Source: Nocardioides luteus (GTDB lineage Bacteria > Actinomycetota > Actinomycetes > Propionibacteriales > Nocardioidaceae). Taken from it: a stretch of 64,000 nt of DNA. A program made the translations under genes and the position numbers. Shown here one piece after another: positions 1 to 8,181 of this stretch; position 1 is the first letter of the stretch; each line of letters opens with the position of its first letter. Where the stretch lies: positions 744,001-808,000 of the forward strand of contig NZ_JADOVJ010000001.1 of NCBI RefSeq assembly GCF_015752315.1, given 5' to 3'. The notes below the pieces were generated by a model. That model worked only from the letters and a program-made list of their open reading frames with translations. It ran no database searches and had not been told where the DNA came from.

Positions 1-389
1 TCGTCGTAGGCGGCGGGGAAGGGGTGCTCGGGAGCGAGCCGGTAGTCGACCGCGACGACCACGGCGTCGCAGATCGTGGAGAGGTTGCGGGCCTGGTCCT
101 CATGGGTGTCGAGGTCGCCGACCACCCAGCCGCCGCCGTGGAACATCACGATCGTCGGCAGCGGGCCCTGGGTGGTGGGCCGGTAGATGCGTACGTCCAG
201 GTCGCCCGCCGGCCCTGGGATCACGGAGGCCTCCACCGAGCCGACCGGTGGAAGTGGGACGCCCTCGGCCAACGCGCGGTAGAGCGCTCGTGCCGTCGGC
301 GGGTCGTAGGACTCCAGGGGCTGGCCCTTCGCGAAGAGGGTGAGCAGGTCAGCGATCTGGCTGTCGAGCGGAGGCATGGCGACAGTCAT
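1..389 (-). CDS. Alpha/beta hydrolase of the hormone-sensitive-lipase family, C-terminus cut by window edge
   Basis: Reading leftward from an ATG at 389, the frame is open to base 1, giving about 129 residues. The HGGG oxyanion-hole motif lies at residues 84-87, followed by the typical stretch VDYRLAPEHPFP near 114-124, so this is the N-terminal third of an HSL/acetyl-esterase type enzyme that hydrolyses small carboxyl esters. The nucleophile elbow and the Asp/His of the triad fall outside the window. A second in-frame ATG at 377 is an alternative start. It is transcribed divergently from the ABC-F gene at 496. Two more HSL-type esterases lie at 10858 and 36978. Confidence 0.85.
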   Translation of the reverse strand, partial: MTVAMPPLDSQIADLLTLFAKGQPLESYDPPTARALYRALAEGVPLPPVGSVEASVIPGPAGDLDVRIYRPTTQGPLPTIVMFHGGGWVVGDLDTHEDQARNLSTICDAVVVAVDYRLAPEHPFPAAYD

Positions 390-495
390 ATCGGTAATCG
401 CCAAAATGTGTCGAGCATCACGTTCTACTGATGGGACCGATTTGTCGAACGTGACCGGGAATAACCATTCGACAGGGGTGCCAGACTGGACGGCT

Positions 496-2193
496 GTGGG
501 ACATGTGGACGTTGCTGGAGTGCGGTTCCAGCTGCCTGACGGTCGAGTGCTGCTCGACGACGTCTCCTTCCGGGTGGGAGAGGGCGCGAAGGTGGCGCTG
601 GTGGGCGCCAACGGCGCCGGGAAGACGACGCTGCTGCGGATCGTCACCGGCGAGCTGACCCCGACGGCCGGATCCGTCGTCCGCTCCGGCGGCCTCGGGG
701 TGATGCGGCAGATGGTCGGCAGGGGCTCCTCGACCGTCGGCGAGCTGCTGCTCTCGGTGGCGCCCGCGCGCGTGCGCGAGGCCGCCGCGTCCGTGGAGGC
801 GTGCGAGCTGGAGCTGATGTCGTCCGAGGACGAGCGGCTGCAGATGCGCTACGCGACCGCGCTGGCCGAGTACGCCGACGCCGGCGGCTACGACCTCGAG
901 GTCGTCTGGGACGTGTGCACCATGGCCGGGCTCGGGGTGCCCTACGACCGCGCCCGCTACCGCTCCCTGGACACCCTGTCCGGCGGCGAGCAGAAGCGGC
1001 TGGTGCTCGAGTATCTGCTGCGCGGCCCCGACGAGGTGCTGTTGCTCGACGAGCCGGACAACTTCCTCGACGTACCCGGCAAGATCTGGCTGGAGCAGCG
1101 TATCCGGGAGTCTCCGAAGACGATCCTCTACGTCAGTCACGACCGTGAGCTGCTGGACAACACCGCGACCAGGGTGGTCACGGTCGAGCTCGGCGCCTCC
1201 GGCGCCGGCAACAGCACGTGGACGCATCCTGGTGGGTTCGCCTCGTACCACGAGGCCCGCAAGGACCGGTTCCTGCGCTTCGAGGAGCAGCGCCGTCGCT
1301 GGGACGAGGAGCACGCCAAGATCAAGGCGCTGGTCCTGCGGCTGAAGGTCAAGTCGGAGTACAACGACGGGATGTCCAGCCAGTACAAGGCGGCCCAGAC
1401 ACGGCTCCGGAAGTTCGAGGAGGCCGGGCCGCCCGTCGAGCAGCCACGAGAGCAGGCGGTGCAGATGCGGCTGCGCGGCGGCCGCACCGGCAAGCGGGCG
1501 GTGGTCTGCGAGGCGCTCGAGCTCACCGGACTGATGAGCCCGTTCGATCTCGAGGTCTGGTACGGCGAGCGGGTTGCCGTGCTCGGCTCCAACGGCTCGG
1601 GCAAGTCCCACTTCCTGCGGCTGCTCGCCCGCGGAGGCACCGACCCGGACGTGGAGCACCGCCCGGTCGAGGACACCCCCATCGAGCCGGTGCGCCACCG
1701 TGGGAAGGCCAAGCTCGGCGCCCGCGTGCGGCCGGGCTGGTTCGTGCAGACCCATGCCCACCCGGAGCTGGTGGGACGTACGCTGCTCGACATCCTGCAC
1801 CGCGGCGACGTCACGCCTGACGGGCGAGGACGCGCCGGGATGGGGCGGGAGGCCGCCTCCAGGGTGCTCGACCGCTACGAGCTCGCGCAGGCCGCGGAGC
1901 AGACCTTCGACTCGCTCTCGGGCGGGCAGCAGGCGCGGTTCCAGATCCTCCTGCTGGAGCTCTCCGGTGCCACGCTGCTGCTCCTCGACGAGCCGACCGA
2001 CAACCTCGACGTCCAGTCGGCCGAGGCGCTCGAGGCGGGGCTGGAGGCGTTCGAGGGCACCGTGATCGCGGTGACCCATGACCGCTGGTTCGCCCGTGGC
2101 TTCGACCGGTTCCTGGTCTACGGCGCCAATGGTGACGTCTACGAGTCCCCGGAGCCGGTGTGGGACGAGACGAGGGTGGAGAGGTCACGATGA
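496..2193 (+). CDS. ABC-F family ATPase (two nucleotide-binding domains, no membrane part)
   Basis: This 565-residue protein has duplicated ABC domains and no membrane segment. The first domain shows Walker A GANGAGKTT (37-45), signature LSGGEQ (161-166) and Walker B LLLDEPDNFLD (172-182); the second has GSNGSGKS (364-371), LSGGQQ (474-479) and LLLLDEPTDNLD (494-505). A charged helical linker joins them at about 250-330. ABC-F proteins act on the ribosome in translation control or antibiotic protection; which role applies cannot be told here. The frame is open well upstream, but homology begins near GTG 496, with CAGACT just before it; GTG 478 and 505 are alternatives. The stop overlaps the next gene by 4 bases, so both are likely co-translated. 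Confidence 0.85.
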   Translation: MGHVDVAGVRFQLPDGRVLLDDVSFRVGEGAKVALVGANGAGKTTLLRIVTGELTPTAGSVVRSGGLGVMRQMVGRGSSTVGELLLSVAPARVREAAASVEACELELMSSEDERLQMRYATALAEYADAGGYDLEVVWDVCTMAGLGVPYDRARYRSLDTLSGGEQKRLVLEYLLRGPDEVLLLDEPDNFLDVPGKIWLEQRIRESPKTILYVSHDRELLDNTATRVVTVELGASGAGNSTWTHPGGFASYHEARKDRFLRFEEQRRRWDEEHAKIKALVLRLKVKSEYNDGMSSQYKAAQTRLRKFEEAGPPVEQPREQAVQMRLRGGRTGKRAVVCEALELTGLMSPFDLEVWYGERVAVLGSNGSGKSHFLRLLARGGTDPDVEHRPVEDTPIEPVRHRGKAKLGARVRPGWFVQTHAHPELVGRTLLDILHRGDVTPDGRGRAGMGREAASRVLDRYELAQAAEQTFDSLSGGQQARFQILLLELSGATLLLLDEPTDNLDVQSAEALEAGLEAFEGTVIAVTHDRWFARGFDRFLVYGANGDVYESPEPVWDETRVERSR

Positions 2194-3212
2194 CCGAGCT
2201 GGTGATCGAGCGGGTCGACCCGTTCGACGACGAGGTCTTCGACGACTGGCACGACGTGATGACCGCGTCGTGGCTCGATGTACGTGGCCCCGACGCGGAC
2301 CTGTGGGCGCGCGAGGAGCAGCGCGTCGAGCTGCAGCAGCAGACCGAGAAGACCGACCGCAGGGCCTACGTGGGCCGTGTCGGCGGCGAGGCGGTCGCCG
2401 CCGCCTGGATGGCCATGCCGCTGCTCGACAACCTCCACCGGGCGACCCTCGTGGTCGCCGTGCTGCCAGCCCACCGGCGACGGGGCCATGGCACCACCCT
2501 GCTGAACCATGTCGAGGCGGAGGCCCGCGCCCAGGGACGTACGTCGCTGACGGGTGAGATCTGGTGGCCGTGGTCGCTCGGCTCCGGCGGAGAGGGCTCG
2601 CCGGGTCGGGACTTCGGGATCGCGCGCGGCTATGCGCCCGCGCTGGTGGAGGTACGCCGCCTGCTGCGGCTGCCGGTGCCCGACGACGTCCTCGACCGGC
2701 TGGCGGCGCAGGCCGCCGAGCGGCACGGCGACTACACGCTGAGGTCCTGGGTCGGCCGGGTGCCCGACGACATCGTCGAGAGCTGGGCGGTGCTCGACGC
2801 CAGCCTGGAGACCGAGGCGCCGACCGGCGACCTCGACATCGAGGCGCCCGAGCCCGACGTGGCGAAGGTCCGCGAGACCGAGGCGCTGGTCGCGGCCCAG
2901 CAGCGCACCCTCTACCACTCGGTCGCGCTGGACCCGGAGGGCCGCGTCGTGGCCTACACGGTGATCGGCTACTCGAGCCTGGACGGCAACAGCTACCAGT
3001 GGGGCACCCTCGTCGAGGCGGCTCACCGCGGCCACCGGCTCGGGCTCGCGGTGAAGGTCGCCAACCTCAGGCTGCTCCAGGCCGAGCGGCCGGAGGTGCC
3101 GACCCTGAGCACCTACAACGCCGAGGTCAACTCCCACATGATCCAGGTCAACGAGGCCATGGGCTTCGAGCCCGTGGAGTGGCTGTGCAGCATCCAGAAG
3201 CAGGTCTCCTGA
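2190..3212 (+). CDS. GNAT-family N-acetyltransferase, two-domain
   Basis: The product is 340 residues long and starts at an ATG that overlaps the ABC-F stop (ATGA). Residues about 60-115 hold a GNAT core with the acetyl-CoA loop pattern RRRGHGTTLL; a second, weaker GNAT-like half at about 230-330 contains a similar RGHRLGLAVK loop. This double-GNAT layout is seen in mycothiol synthase and several actinobacterial antibiotic or small-molecule acetyltransferases. The substrate is not predictable. Coupling to an ABC-F gene hints at a resistance or stress pair, which is only inference. Confidence 0.8.
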   Translation: MTELVIERVDPFDDEVFDDWHDVMTASWLDVRGPDADLWAREEQRVELQQQTEKTDRRAYVGRVGGEAVAAAWMAMPLLDNLHRATLVVAVLPAHRRRGHGTTLLNHVEAEARAQGRTSLTGEIWWPWSLGSGGEGSPGRDFGIARGYAPALVEVRRLLRLPVPDDVLDRLAAQAAERHGDYTLRSWVGRVPDDIVESWAVLDASLETEAPTGDLDIEAPEPDVAKVRETEALVAAQQRTLYHSVALDPEGRVVAYTVIGYSSLDGNSYQWGTLVEAAHRGHRLGLAVKVANLRLLQAERPEVPTLSTYNAEVNSHMIQVNEAMGFEPVEWLCSIQKQVS

Positions 3213-3232
3213 CCCTCGTCCGCACGACGCAC

Positions 3233-3272
3233 GAGCGCCTCATACCCGGTCAGAGACGGGCATGAGGCGCTC
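3233..3272. terminator. Stem-loop between convergent genes
   Basis: GAGCGCCTCAT (3233-3243) pairs perfectly with ATGAGGCGCTC (3262-3272), and the stem continues after one mismatch with CCCG/CGGG. It sits between the GNAT gene and the oppositely oriented htrA-like gene, so it can serve both strands. There is no long T-run. Confidence 0.7.
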
Positions 3273-3329
3273 GGATGGTGGCACCCCGCGGCACTGAGAC
3301 CCTGCGGACCCCAGCGTCTTGCGGGGAGA

Positions 3330-4613
3330 TCAGGAGGCGTCGGAGTCCAGCGTCACCTTCTCGGTGTGCACGTCGCCGTTGCGCGACCAGGTGACCTCGA
3401 CCTCGTCGTTGGGTCGGTAGGAGCGGACGGTCGCCACCAGGGAGTCCGATCCGGTGATGACGTGGTCGTCGACCTTGGTGATGACGTCGCCCTTCTCCAG
3501 GCCGGCCTTCTGGGCGGTGCTGCCCTGGGTGACCTCCTGGACCAGCGCTCCGGTCACCGACGTCTGGCCGTTCTGCGCCTCGGGGGCGTCGGAGACGGAG
3601 ATGCCGAACTGCGCGTGGGTGGCCTGCTCGCCCTTCTCGAGCTGCTCGACGATCGGGTAGATCTCGTCGATCGGGATGGCGAACCCGATCCCGATGGAGC
3701 CCGCGTCCTCGCTGCTCGCGCCGCCGCCGGAGCGGATCGAGGCGTTGATGCCGACGAGGTTGCCGTTGAGGTCGACGAGCGCGCCACCCGAGTTGCCCGG
3801 GTTGATCGCGGCGTCGGTCTGCACCGCCGGGTAGACGGTCGCCGCACCGTTCTGGTCGACGCCGACGTTCACCGGGCGGTCGAGCGCGCTCACGATGCCG
3901 GTGGTCACCGTGGAGTCGAGCCCGAACGGGGAGCCGATCGCCACGACGCTCTGGCCGACGGTGAGGTTGGCGGACTTGCCGATCGTGATCGGGGTCAGGC
4001 CGGAGACGCCCTTCGCCTTGATCACGGCGGTGTCGGTGAGCGGGTCGGTCCCGAGGACCTCGGCGGAGGCCTTGGTGCCGTCGTTGAAGTCGACCGTCAC
4101 CGTCCCGCCGTTGGCGGCCAGCTCGACCACGTGGTTGTTGGTCAGGATCGTGCCGTCGGAGGAGATGACGACGCCGGAGCCCGAGCCGGAGCCCTGCTGC
4201 GAGGTGACCTCGATCTTCACCACGGAGGGGAGGACCTTGGCGGAGACCTTCTCGATGCTGCCCTCGGGGGCCTTCGCGTCGACGACCTGGGAGGTGGCCG
4301 GGGTGTGCGCCCCGCCGCTGCTGCCGTCACCGGCGAGGGCGTCGTAGATCGCCGCGCCCCCGACGCCAGCGGTGCCGCCGGCGACCAGGGCACCGGCGAG
4401 GACCGCGGCGACGAGGCCGGTGCGGCCGATGGCGCGCTTCTTGGTGGGCGTGCCGGGCGTGCCGGGAGCACCGGGCACGGCAGGCATGACGGAGGTCTGG
4501 GCCGGCGGGGCCGCGAACGGGCCGGCGGGAGGCTGGGTGGATCCGGCAGGAGGGGCCGGGGGAGTCCACTGCGGCGGGGTCCCACTCGGCTGCTGAGGAG
4601 GGAGTTCGGTCAT
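3330..4613 (-). CDS. htrA: HtrA/DegP-type membrane-anchored serine protease with PDZ domain
   Basis: This 427-residue protein starts with a Pro-rich cytoplasmic tail (1-57), then one membrane segment (about 64-90), a trypsin-like protease domain (about 118-325) and one C-terminal PDZ domain (about 335-420). The triad is visible: His161 in TNNHVV, Asp194 in DPLTD and Ser275 in GNSGG. It should face the outside of the membrane and degrade or refold damaged envelope proteins, as PepD/HtrA proteins of mycobacteria do. ATG 4613 is preceded at 7 bases by a CAGACT -10-like box on the same strand, fitting a leaderless start. Confidence 0.93.
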   Translation of the reverse strand: MTELPPQQPSGTPPQWTPPAPPAGSTQPPAGPFAAPPAQTSVMPAVPGAPGTPGTPTKKRAIGRTGLVAAVLAGALVAGGTAGVGGAAIYDALAGDGSSGGAHTPATSQVVDAKAPEGSIEKVSAKVLPSVVKIEVTSQQGSGSGSGVVISSDGTILTNNHVVELAANGGTVTVDFNDGTKASAEVLGTDPLTDTAVIKAKGVSGLTPITIGKSANLTVGQSVVAIGSPFGLDSTVTTGIVSALDRPVNVGVDQNGAATVYPAVQTDAAINPGNSGGALVDLNGNLVGINASIRSGGGASSEDAGSIGIGFAIPIDEIYPIVEQLEKGEQATHAQFGISVSDAPEAQNGQTSVTGALVQEVTQGSTAQKAGLEKGDVITKVDDHVITGSDSLVATVRSYRPNDEVEVTWSRNGDVHTEKVTLDSDAS

Positions 4614-4620
4614 GTCTTCG

Positions 4621-4626
4621 AGTCTG
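4621..4626 (-). promoter_or_regulatory. -10 box for htrA, leaderless start
   Basis: Minus-strand CAGACT lies 7 bases before the ATG at 4613. The first base departs from TANNNT, so this call is weaker than others in the window. Confidence 0.4.
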
Positions 4627-4681
4627 GCCAGCGTCCCTGTGAACCGGCTGAGACAGCGCTATGCGGTCGCGAAGAGATGGC

Positions 4682-5584
4682 TCAGGACCCGGCGAGCAGC
4701 CCCACGACCGGTGCGAAGGCCTCCATCAGCTCGTCCCCGACCAGGATGTAGGAGACGCCCAGCCGCTCCCTGCGCTCACGGAGCTGGTCGGCCATCTCCG
4801 CGGGCGAGCCGCTCACGACGCCGACGGCGCCCGCGGCGGCGAGCGCGGCAGGATCGAGCCTTCCGGCCAGGTAGCGCGGGACCGTGTCGCCCACCGCCAT
4901 CAGGTTCATGTTGAGCTCCGGGATGGCGCCGGGGCGGTCGGCGGAGCGTACCTGGTCGACGGCCGCCCGCACGGCAGATTCCTCGGCGTCGAAGGGGATC
5001 CCGAGGGCCGCGATGTCGGCGTGCTCGCCGGCGATCCGCAGCATCCGCGGGCCGCCGCCGGCGACCAGGAGCGGCACCTGCTGGGGTGGGGTGCCGTAGG
5101 GCAGCACCGAGGCCTCGACGGCGCGGTGGTGGGGACCCTCGACGGTGACGGTCTCGCCGGCGAGGAGCCGCTTGATCAGCCCGATCGACTCCACGAGCCG
5201 GTCGACGCGTACGCCGGGCCGGTCGAAGCCCAGCCCCAGCATCGCGTTCTCGCGCTCCGAGTCGGGGCGGCCGGCGCCGAGGCCCAGCTCGAAGCGGCCG
5301 CCCGAGAGCACGGCGAGGGTGGCCGACTCCTTGGCGACCTGGACCGGGTGGCGGAAGTCGTTGGCCAGGACGTACGTCCCCACCCGCAGCGTCGTGGTCA
5401 CGGCCGCCGCAGCGGCCAGCGCGGGGAAGACGGCATGGCCGAAGGACACGTTGTCCGGCATGACGAGGGTGTCGTAGCCCGCGCTCTCGACGCGGCGGGC
5501 GAGGTCGCTCCACGCGGCTCCGGTCGGGGCCTGGGCGGCGACGACGCCGAAGCGGAAGGGTCTGGTCTCAGGTGTGCTGGTCAT
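4682..5584 (-). CDS. LLM-class F420-dependent or flavin-dependent oxidoreductase
   Basis: The 300-residue product starts at ATG 5584 (MTSTPETRPFRFGVV). It has the luciferase-like TIM-barrel pattern: the N-terminal FRFGVVAAQAP strand, YDTLVMPDN, LRVGTYVLANDFRHP, and GRFELGLGAGRPDSE near residue 100-115. Actinobacterial members of this size mostly use F420H2 and act on unknown small substrates. It follows the MarR gene by 74 bases on the same strand. No membrane or signal sequence is present. Confidence 0.85.
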   Translation of the reverse strand: MTSTPETRPFRFGVVAAQAPTGAAWSDLARRVESAGYDTLVMPDNVSFGHAVFPALAAAAAVTTTLRVGTYVLANDFRHPVQVAKESATLAVLSGGRFELGLGAGRPDSERENAMLGLGFDRPGVRVDRLVESIGLIKRLLAGETVTVEGPHHRAVEASVLPYGTPPQQVPLLVAGGGPRMLRIAGEHADIAALGIPFDAEESAVRAAVDQVRSADRPGAIPELNMNLMAVGDTVPRYLAGRLDPAALAAAGAVGVVSGSPAEMADQLRERRERLGVSYILVGDELMEAFAPVVGLLAGS

Positions 5585-5658
5585 GCCCCCAGGCTCGTCC
5601 TGAGGGGGCGCGGGCGGATCCGTCCGCGGGCGGTCGCGGCGTACGCAGATCTGCGCAG

Positions 5659-6222
5659 CTACTCGGCCTCGATCCGCAGGGTCACCTGCTTGAGCAGCGC
5701 CGCGAGCTCGGTACGCCGCTCCGGGCTGAGCGCCTCCAGCAGTCTGTTCTCGGCCTCGCCGCGCAGGTCCATCGCCCGTCGCCAGATCTCGATACCGGCC
5801 CTGGTCGCCTCGACGCTGATCTTGCGGCGGTCCTCCACCGATGCGGTACGCCGCACCCACCCGGCCTTCTCCATGCTGTCGAGCCGTCCCGTCATCCCGG
5901 CCGGGCTGATGTCGAGGTCCTTCGCGAGGGCGGTGGGCGAGGCGTGGCCAGGGGTGTCGCGGATCATCAGCATGTGGAGGGTCATGTACTCGAAGTCGGC
6001 CAGCCCGACCTCGCTCGCCGCTGCCCGGCGCGCGTCGCTGAAGAACTTGGAGATGGATCCGATCCGCACCGTGATCGCCTCGATCTCGTCGTCGAAGTCG
6101 ATGTCGAGCCAGTGGTCGCGCCACCGCGCCACGTGACGGTCGGCCCGGTCCTCGGTGAGGTCCTCGGTGAGCTCCTCGGTGAGGTCTTCGCGGGACGTCT
6201 CGGAGGCTCGCATCTCAGGCAT
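5659..6222 (-). CDS. MarR-family transcriptional regulator
   Basis: This 187-residue protein has a winged-helix MarR domain: helix pair around residues 80-125 (SPTALAKDLDISPAGMTGRLDSMEKAGWV), then the wing RTASVEDRRKISVEAT. The N-terminus carries a short acidic repeat (EELTEDLTED) encoded by three near-identical 12-base units at about 6150-6186, which the core domain does not need. It is divergent from the MFS gene at 6293, with two palindromic operators between them, so it probably represses both itself and the exporter until a ligand binds. A TAGGAT box 6 bases before ATG 6222 supports that start; a second ATG follows three codons later. Confidence 0.92.
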   Translation of the reverse strand: MPEMRASETSREDLTEELTEDLTEDRADRHVARWRDHWLDIDFDDEIEAITVRIGSISKFFSDARRAAASEVGLADFEYMTLHMLMIRDTPGHASPTALAKDLDISPAGMTGRLDSMEKAGWVRRTASVEDRRKISVEATRAGIEIWRRAMDLRGEAENRLLEALSPERRTELAALLKQVTLRIEAE

Positions 6223-6228
6223 GTGCCG

Positions 6229-6286
6229 ATCCTACCTTTCGCCGGCTGATAATTCGTTGACGAATAGTTCGCTGGCGAACTACCTT
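6229..6286. promoter_or_regulatory. Divergent MarR/MFS promoters with two tandem 14-bp operators
   Basis: Two palindromes share the pattern RTTCGYTGRCGAAY: ATTCGTTGACGAAT (6252-6265) and GTTCGCTGGCGAAC (6267-6280). Their centres are 15 bp apart. The plus-strand -10 box TACCTT (6281-6286) abuts the second site and is 6 bases from the MFS ATG; the minus-strand -10 box TAGGAT (6229-6234) is 6 bases from the MarR ATG. Both -35 regions therefore fall inside the operators, so a bound MarR dimer would block both genes. Confidence 0.85.
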
Positions 6287-6292
6287 CCCGCT

Positions 6293-7534
6293 ATGACTGC
6301 CACCACCCCACCGCCGACCGCGCGTCGCTCGCCGCTGAGGCATCGCAACTTCCGCCGCCTCGTGACCGGCACGGCGTCCTCGTCGCTGGGCAACGCGATC
6401 ACCCCGGTCGCGCTGGCGTTCGCGGTGCTCGACCTGGGTGGCACGGCGACGCAGCTGGGCCTGGTCGAGGCCGTGTTCGCGGCCTGTCAGGTGCTGACCA
6501 CGCTGGCCGGGGGAGTGCTCGGCGACCGGGTCTCGCGCAAGGTGATGATGGAGGGCACAGCGGCGATCAGCGCCGTCGTCGTCGGGTCGCTGGCGGCGAC
6601 GGTGATCCTCGACGTCGCGACGATCCCGTCGATCGCGGTGATGGGCGGTCTCGCCGGCATCGTCGCCGCCCTCAACCAGCCCTCGGCGATGGCGATGACC
6701 AAGGTGGTCGTGCCCGACGAGGACCTGGGCGCCGCGGTCTCCCTCCGGTCGCTGCTCCAGACCACCGCCTCGACCGTCGGCTACGCCCTCGGCGGGGTGC
6801 TCGTCGCGGCCGTCGGGCCGGGGTGGGCGATCACGATCGACGCGCTCACCTTCGCCATCGCCGCCGTCGCCTACGCGGGGATGCGGGTCCCGCACGACCG
6901 CGAGCCGCGCAAGGCCTCGATGCTCGCCGACCTCGGCGAGGGCTTCCGCGAGGTGATGCGGCACTCGTGGCTGTGGTTCCTGATCCTGCAGGCGCTGCTC
7001 TACCACCTGTTCTGGTCCGGGGCTCACAGCGTGCTCGGCCCCATCGTGGTCGGTGAGGGGATCGGCCGGGCCTCGTGGGGCTTCGCGCTGGCCGCGCTGA
7101 TGGCGGGATTCGTCGTCGGCGGCCTGGTCTGCCTGCGGTTCCGCCCGCGTCGGCTGCTCTCCGTGGGCGTGGTCTTCCTGGCGATGACCGGCCTCTTCCC
7201 GGTCTCCATGGCCCTCTCGGACACGCTCTGGCCGATCCTGATCGGCGCCTTCCTGCACGGGTTCGGGCTCCAGATCTTCGACGTCTTCTGGCAGATCGCG
7301 ATCCAGCAGGAGATCCCCGAGGAGAAGCTCTCCCGGGTCTACGCCTTCGACATCGTGGGATCGTTCGTCGCCCGCCCCGTGGGGCTCGCGCTCGTCGGCC
7401 CGGTCGCCGTCGCGGTGGGCTTCGACACCTGGCTGCTCGTGGTCGCCGCGGTGATCTCCGGCAGCGCCCTGCTGTCGATGTCCTTCGCGGGCGTACGCCG
7501 CCTGGAGCGCGCGCCCGACCAGGGTCTCGTCTAG
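6293..7534 (+). CDS. MFS transporter, drug-efflux type
   Basis: The product has 413 residues with about 11-12 hydrophobic segments. The N-terminal part reads LRHRNFRRLVTGTASSSLGNAITPVALAF, typical of MFS_3/tetracycline-resistance-like exporters, and the loop 2-3 motif GVLGDRVSRKVMM matches the MFS signature. ATG 6293 is chosen because the TACCTT -10 box lies 6 bases upstream and homology starts there. It is controlled with the divergent MarR gene. Its stop shares the bases CTAG with the stop of the convergent HAD gene. The substrate is unknown. Confidence 0.9.
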   Translation: MTATTPPPTARRSPLRHRNFRRLVTGTASSSLGNAITPVALAFAVLDLGGTATQLGLVEAVFAACQVLTTLAGGVLGDRVSRKVMMEGTAAISAVVVGSLAATVILDVATIPSIAVMGGLAGIVAALNQPSAMAMTKVVVPDEDLGAAVSLRSLLQTTASTVGYALGGVLVAAVGPGWAITIDALTFAIAAVAYAGMRVPHDREPRKASMLADLGEGFREVMRHSWLWFLILQALLYHLFWSGAHSVLGPIVVGEGIGRASWGFALAALMAGFVVGGLVCLRFRPRRLLSVGVVFLAMTGLFPVSMALSDTLWPILIGAFLHGFGLQIFDVFWQIAIQQEIPEEKLSRVYAFDIVGSFVARPVGLALVGPVAVAVGFDTWLLVVAAVISGSALLSMSFAGVRRLERAPDQGLV

Positions 7535-8181
7535 AGCGCCGTCACCGGGAGGCCGAGCGAGACCAGGTCCCTGCGGAGCTGCTCGGCCCCGGTGAACTGG
7601 AACGCCTGCATGCCGAGTGCCGCGGCGGCGGCCACGTTGGCGGCGCTGTCGTCGACGAAGGCCAGCCGCTCCAGCGGTGTCCCGGCGCGCTCGGCGACGA
7701 GCCGGTAGATCGCCGGATCGGGCTTCGCCAGGCGTACCTCACCGGAGACGACGACGTCGCGGAGCAGCCCGATCACGTCGTAGGACGCCGGAGCATGGGG
7801 ATAGAGCTCGGCGGACCAGTTGGTCAGCCCGAGTTGCGGGAACCCGGCAGCGGCGAGCTCGCGGACCAGCTCATGGGTGCCGGGGACCGGGCCGAGGAGC
7901 GAGAGCGGGAAGTTGTCGACGTACGCCGCCCCTGCAGCGATCCACTCAGGAGCCTCGTCCTCGAGCACCGTGAGCGCCTGGGCCCAGGTGCGGCCGGCGT
8001 CCTGGGCGTAGTTCCACGAGCCGAAGTCGTAAGACTCCAGGAACGCACGGGCATCGGCGTCACCGATCCCGGCGGCGATCGCCGGGAGCGGGTCCCAGCG
8101 GATCAGCACGTTGCCGAAATCCCAGACGACCCCGTCCACCACGGCGGTGGTGGACGGGGTCTGCGTGTCGGGAGCCGTCAC
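7531..8181 (-). CDS. HAD-superfamily hydrolase
   Basis: This 216-residue protein has HAD motif I DFGNVL (residues 21-26; the Asp is the nucleophile, though the second Asp of DxD is replaced by Asn), motif II GLTNWS, motif III KPDP and motif IV FVDDSAAN. Enzymes of this subclass include epoxide-hydrolase-like and haloacid-dehalogenase-like phosphatases. The GTG start at 8181 overlaps the citrate synthase stop (GTGA), so it is translated from the same message. Its stop TAG lies within the MFS stop. Confidence 0.85.
   Translation of the reverse strand: MTAPDTQTPSTTAVVDGVVWDFGNVLIRWDPLPAIAAGIGDADARAFLESYDFGSWNYAQDAGRTWAQALTVLEDEAPEWIAAGAAYVDNFPLSLLGPVPGTHELVRELAAAGFPQLGLTNWSAELYPHAPASYDVIGLLRDVVVSGEVRLAKPDPAIYRLVAERAGTPLERLAFVDDSAANVAAAAALGMQAFQFTGAEQLRRDLVSLGLPVTAL

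Noticed and set aside
24..431. Plus-strand frame at the window start
   Set aside because: It is opposite the HSL-esterase, whose HGGG and LAPEHP motifs are on the minus strand.
418..2079. Long open frame on the minus strand opposite the ABC-F gene
   Set aside because: High GC keeps antisense frames open; the plus strand shows complete ABC motifs and the antisense product has no family features.
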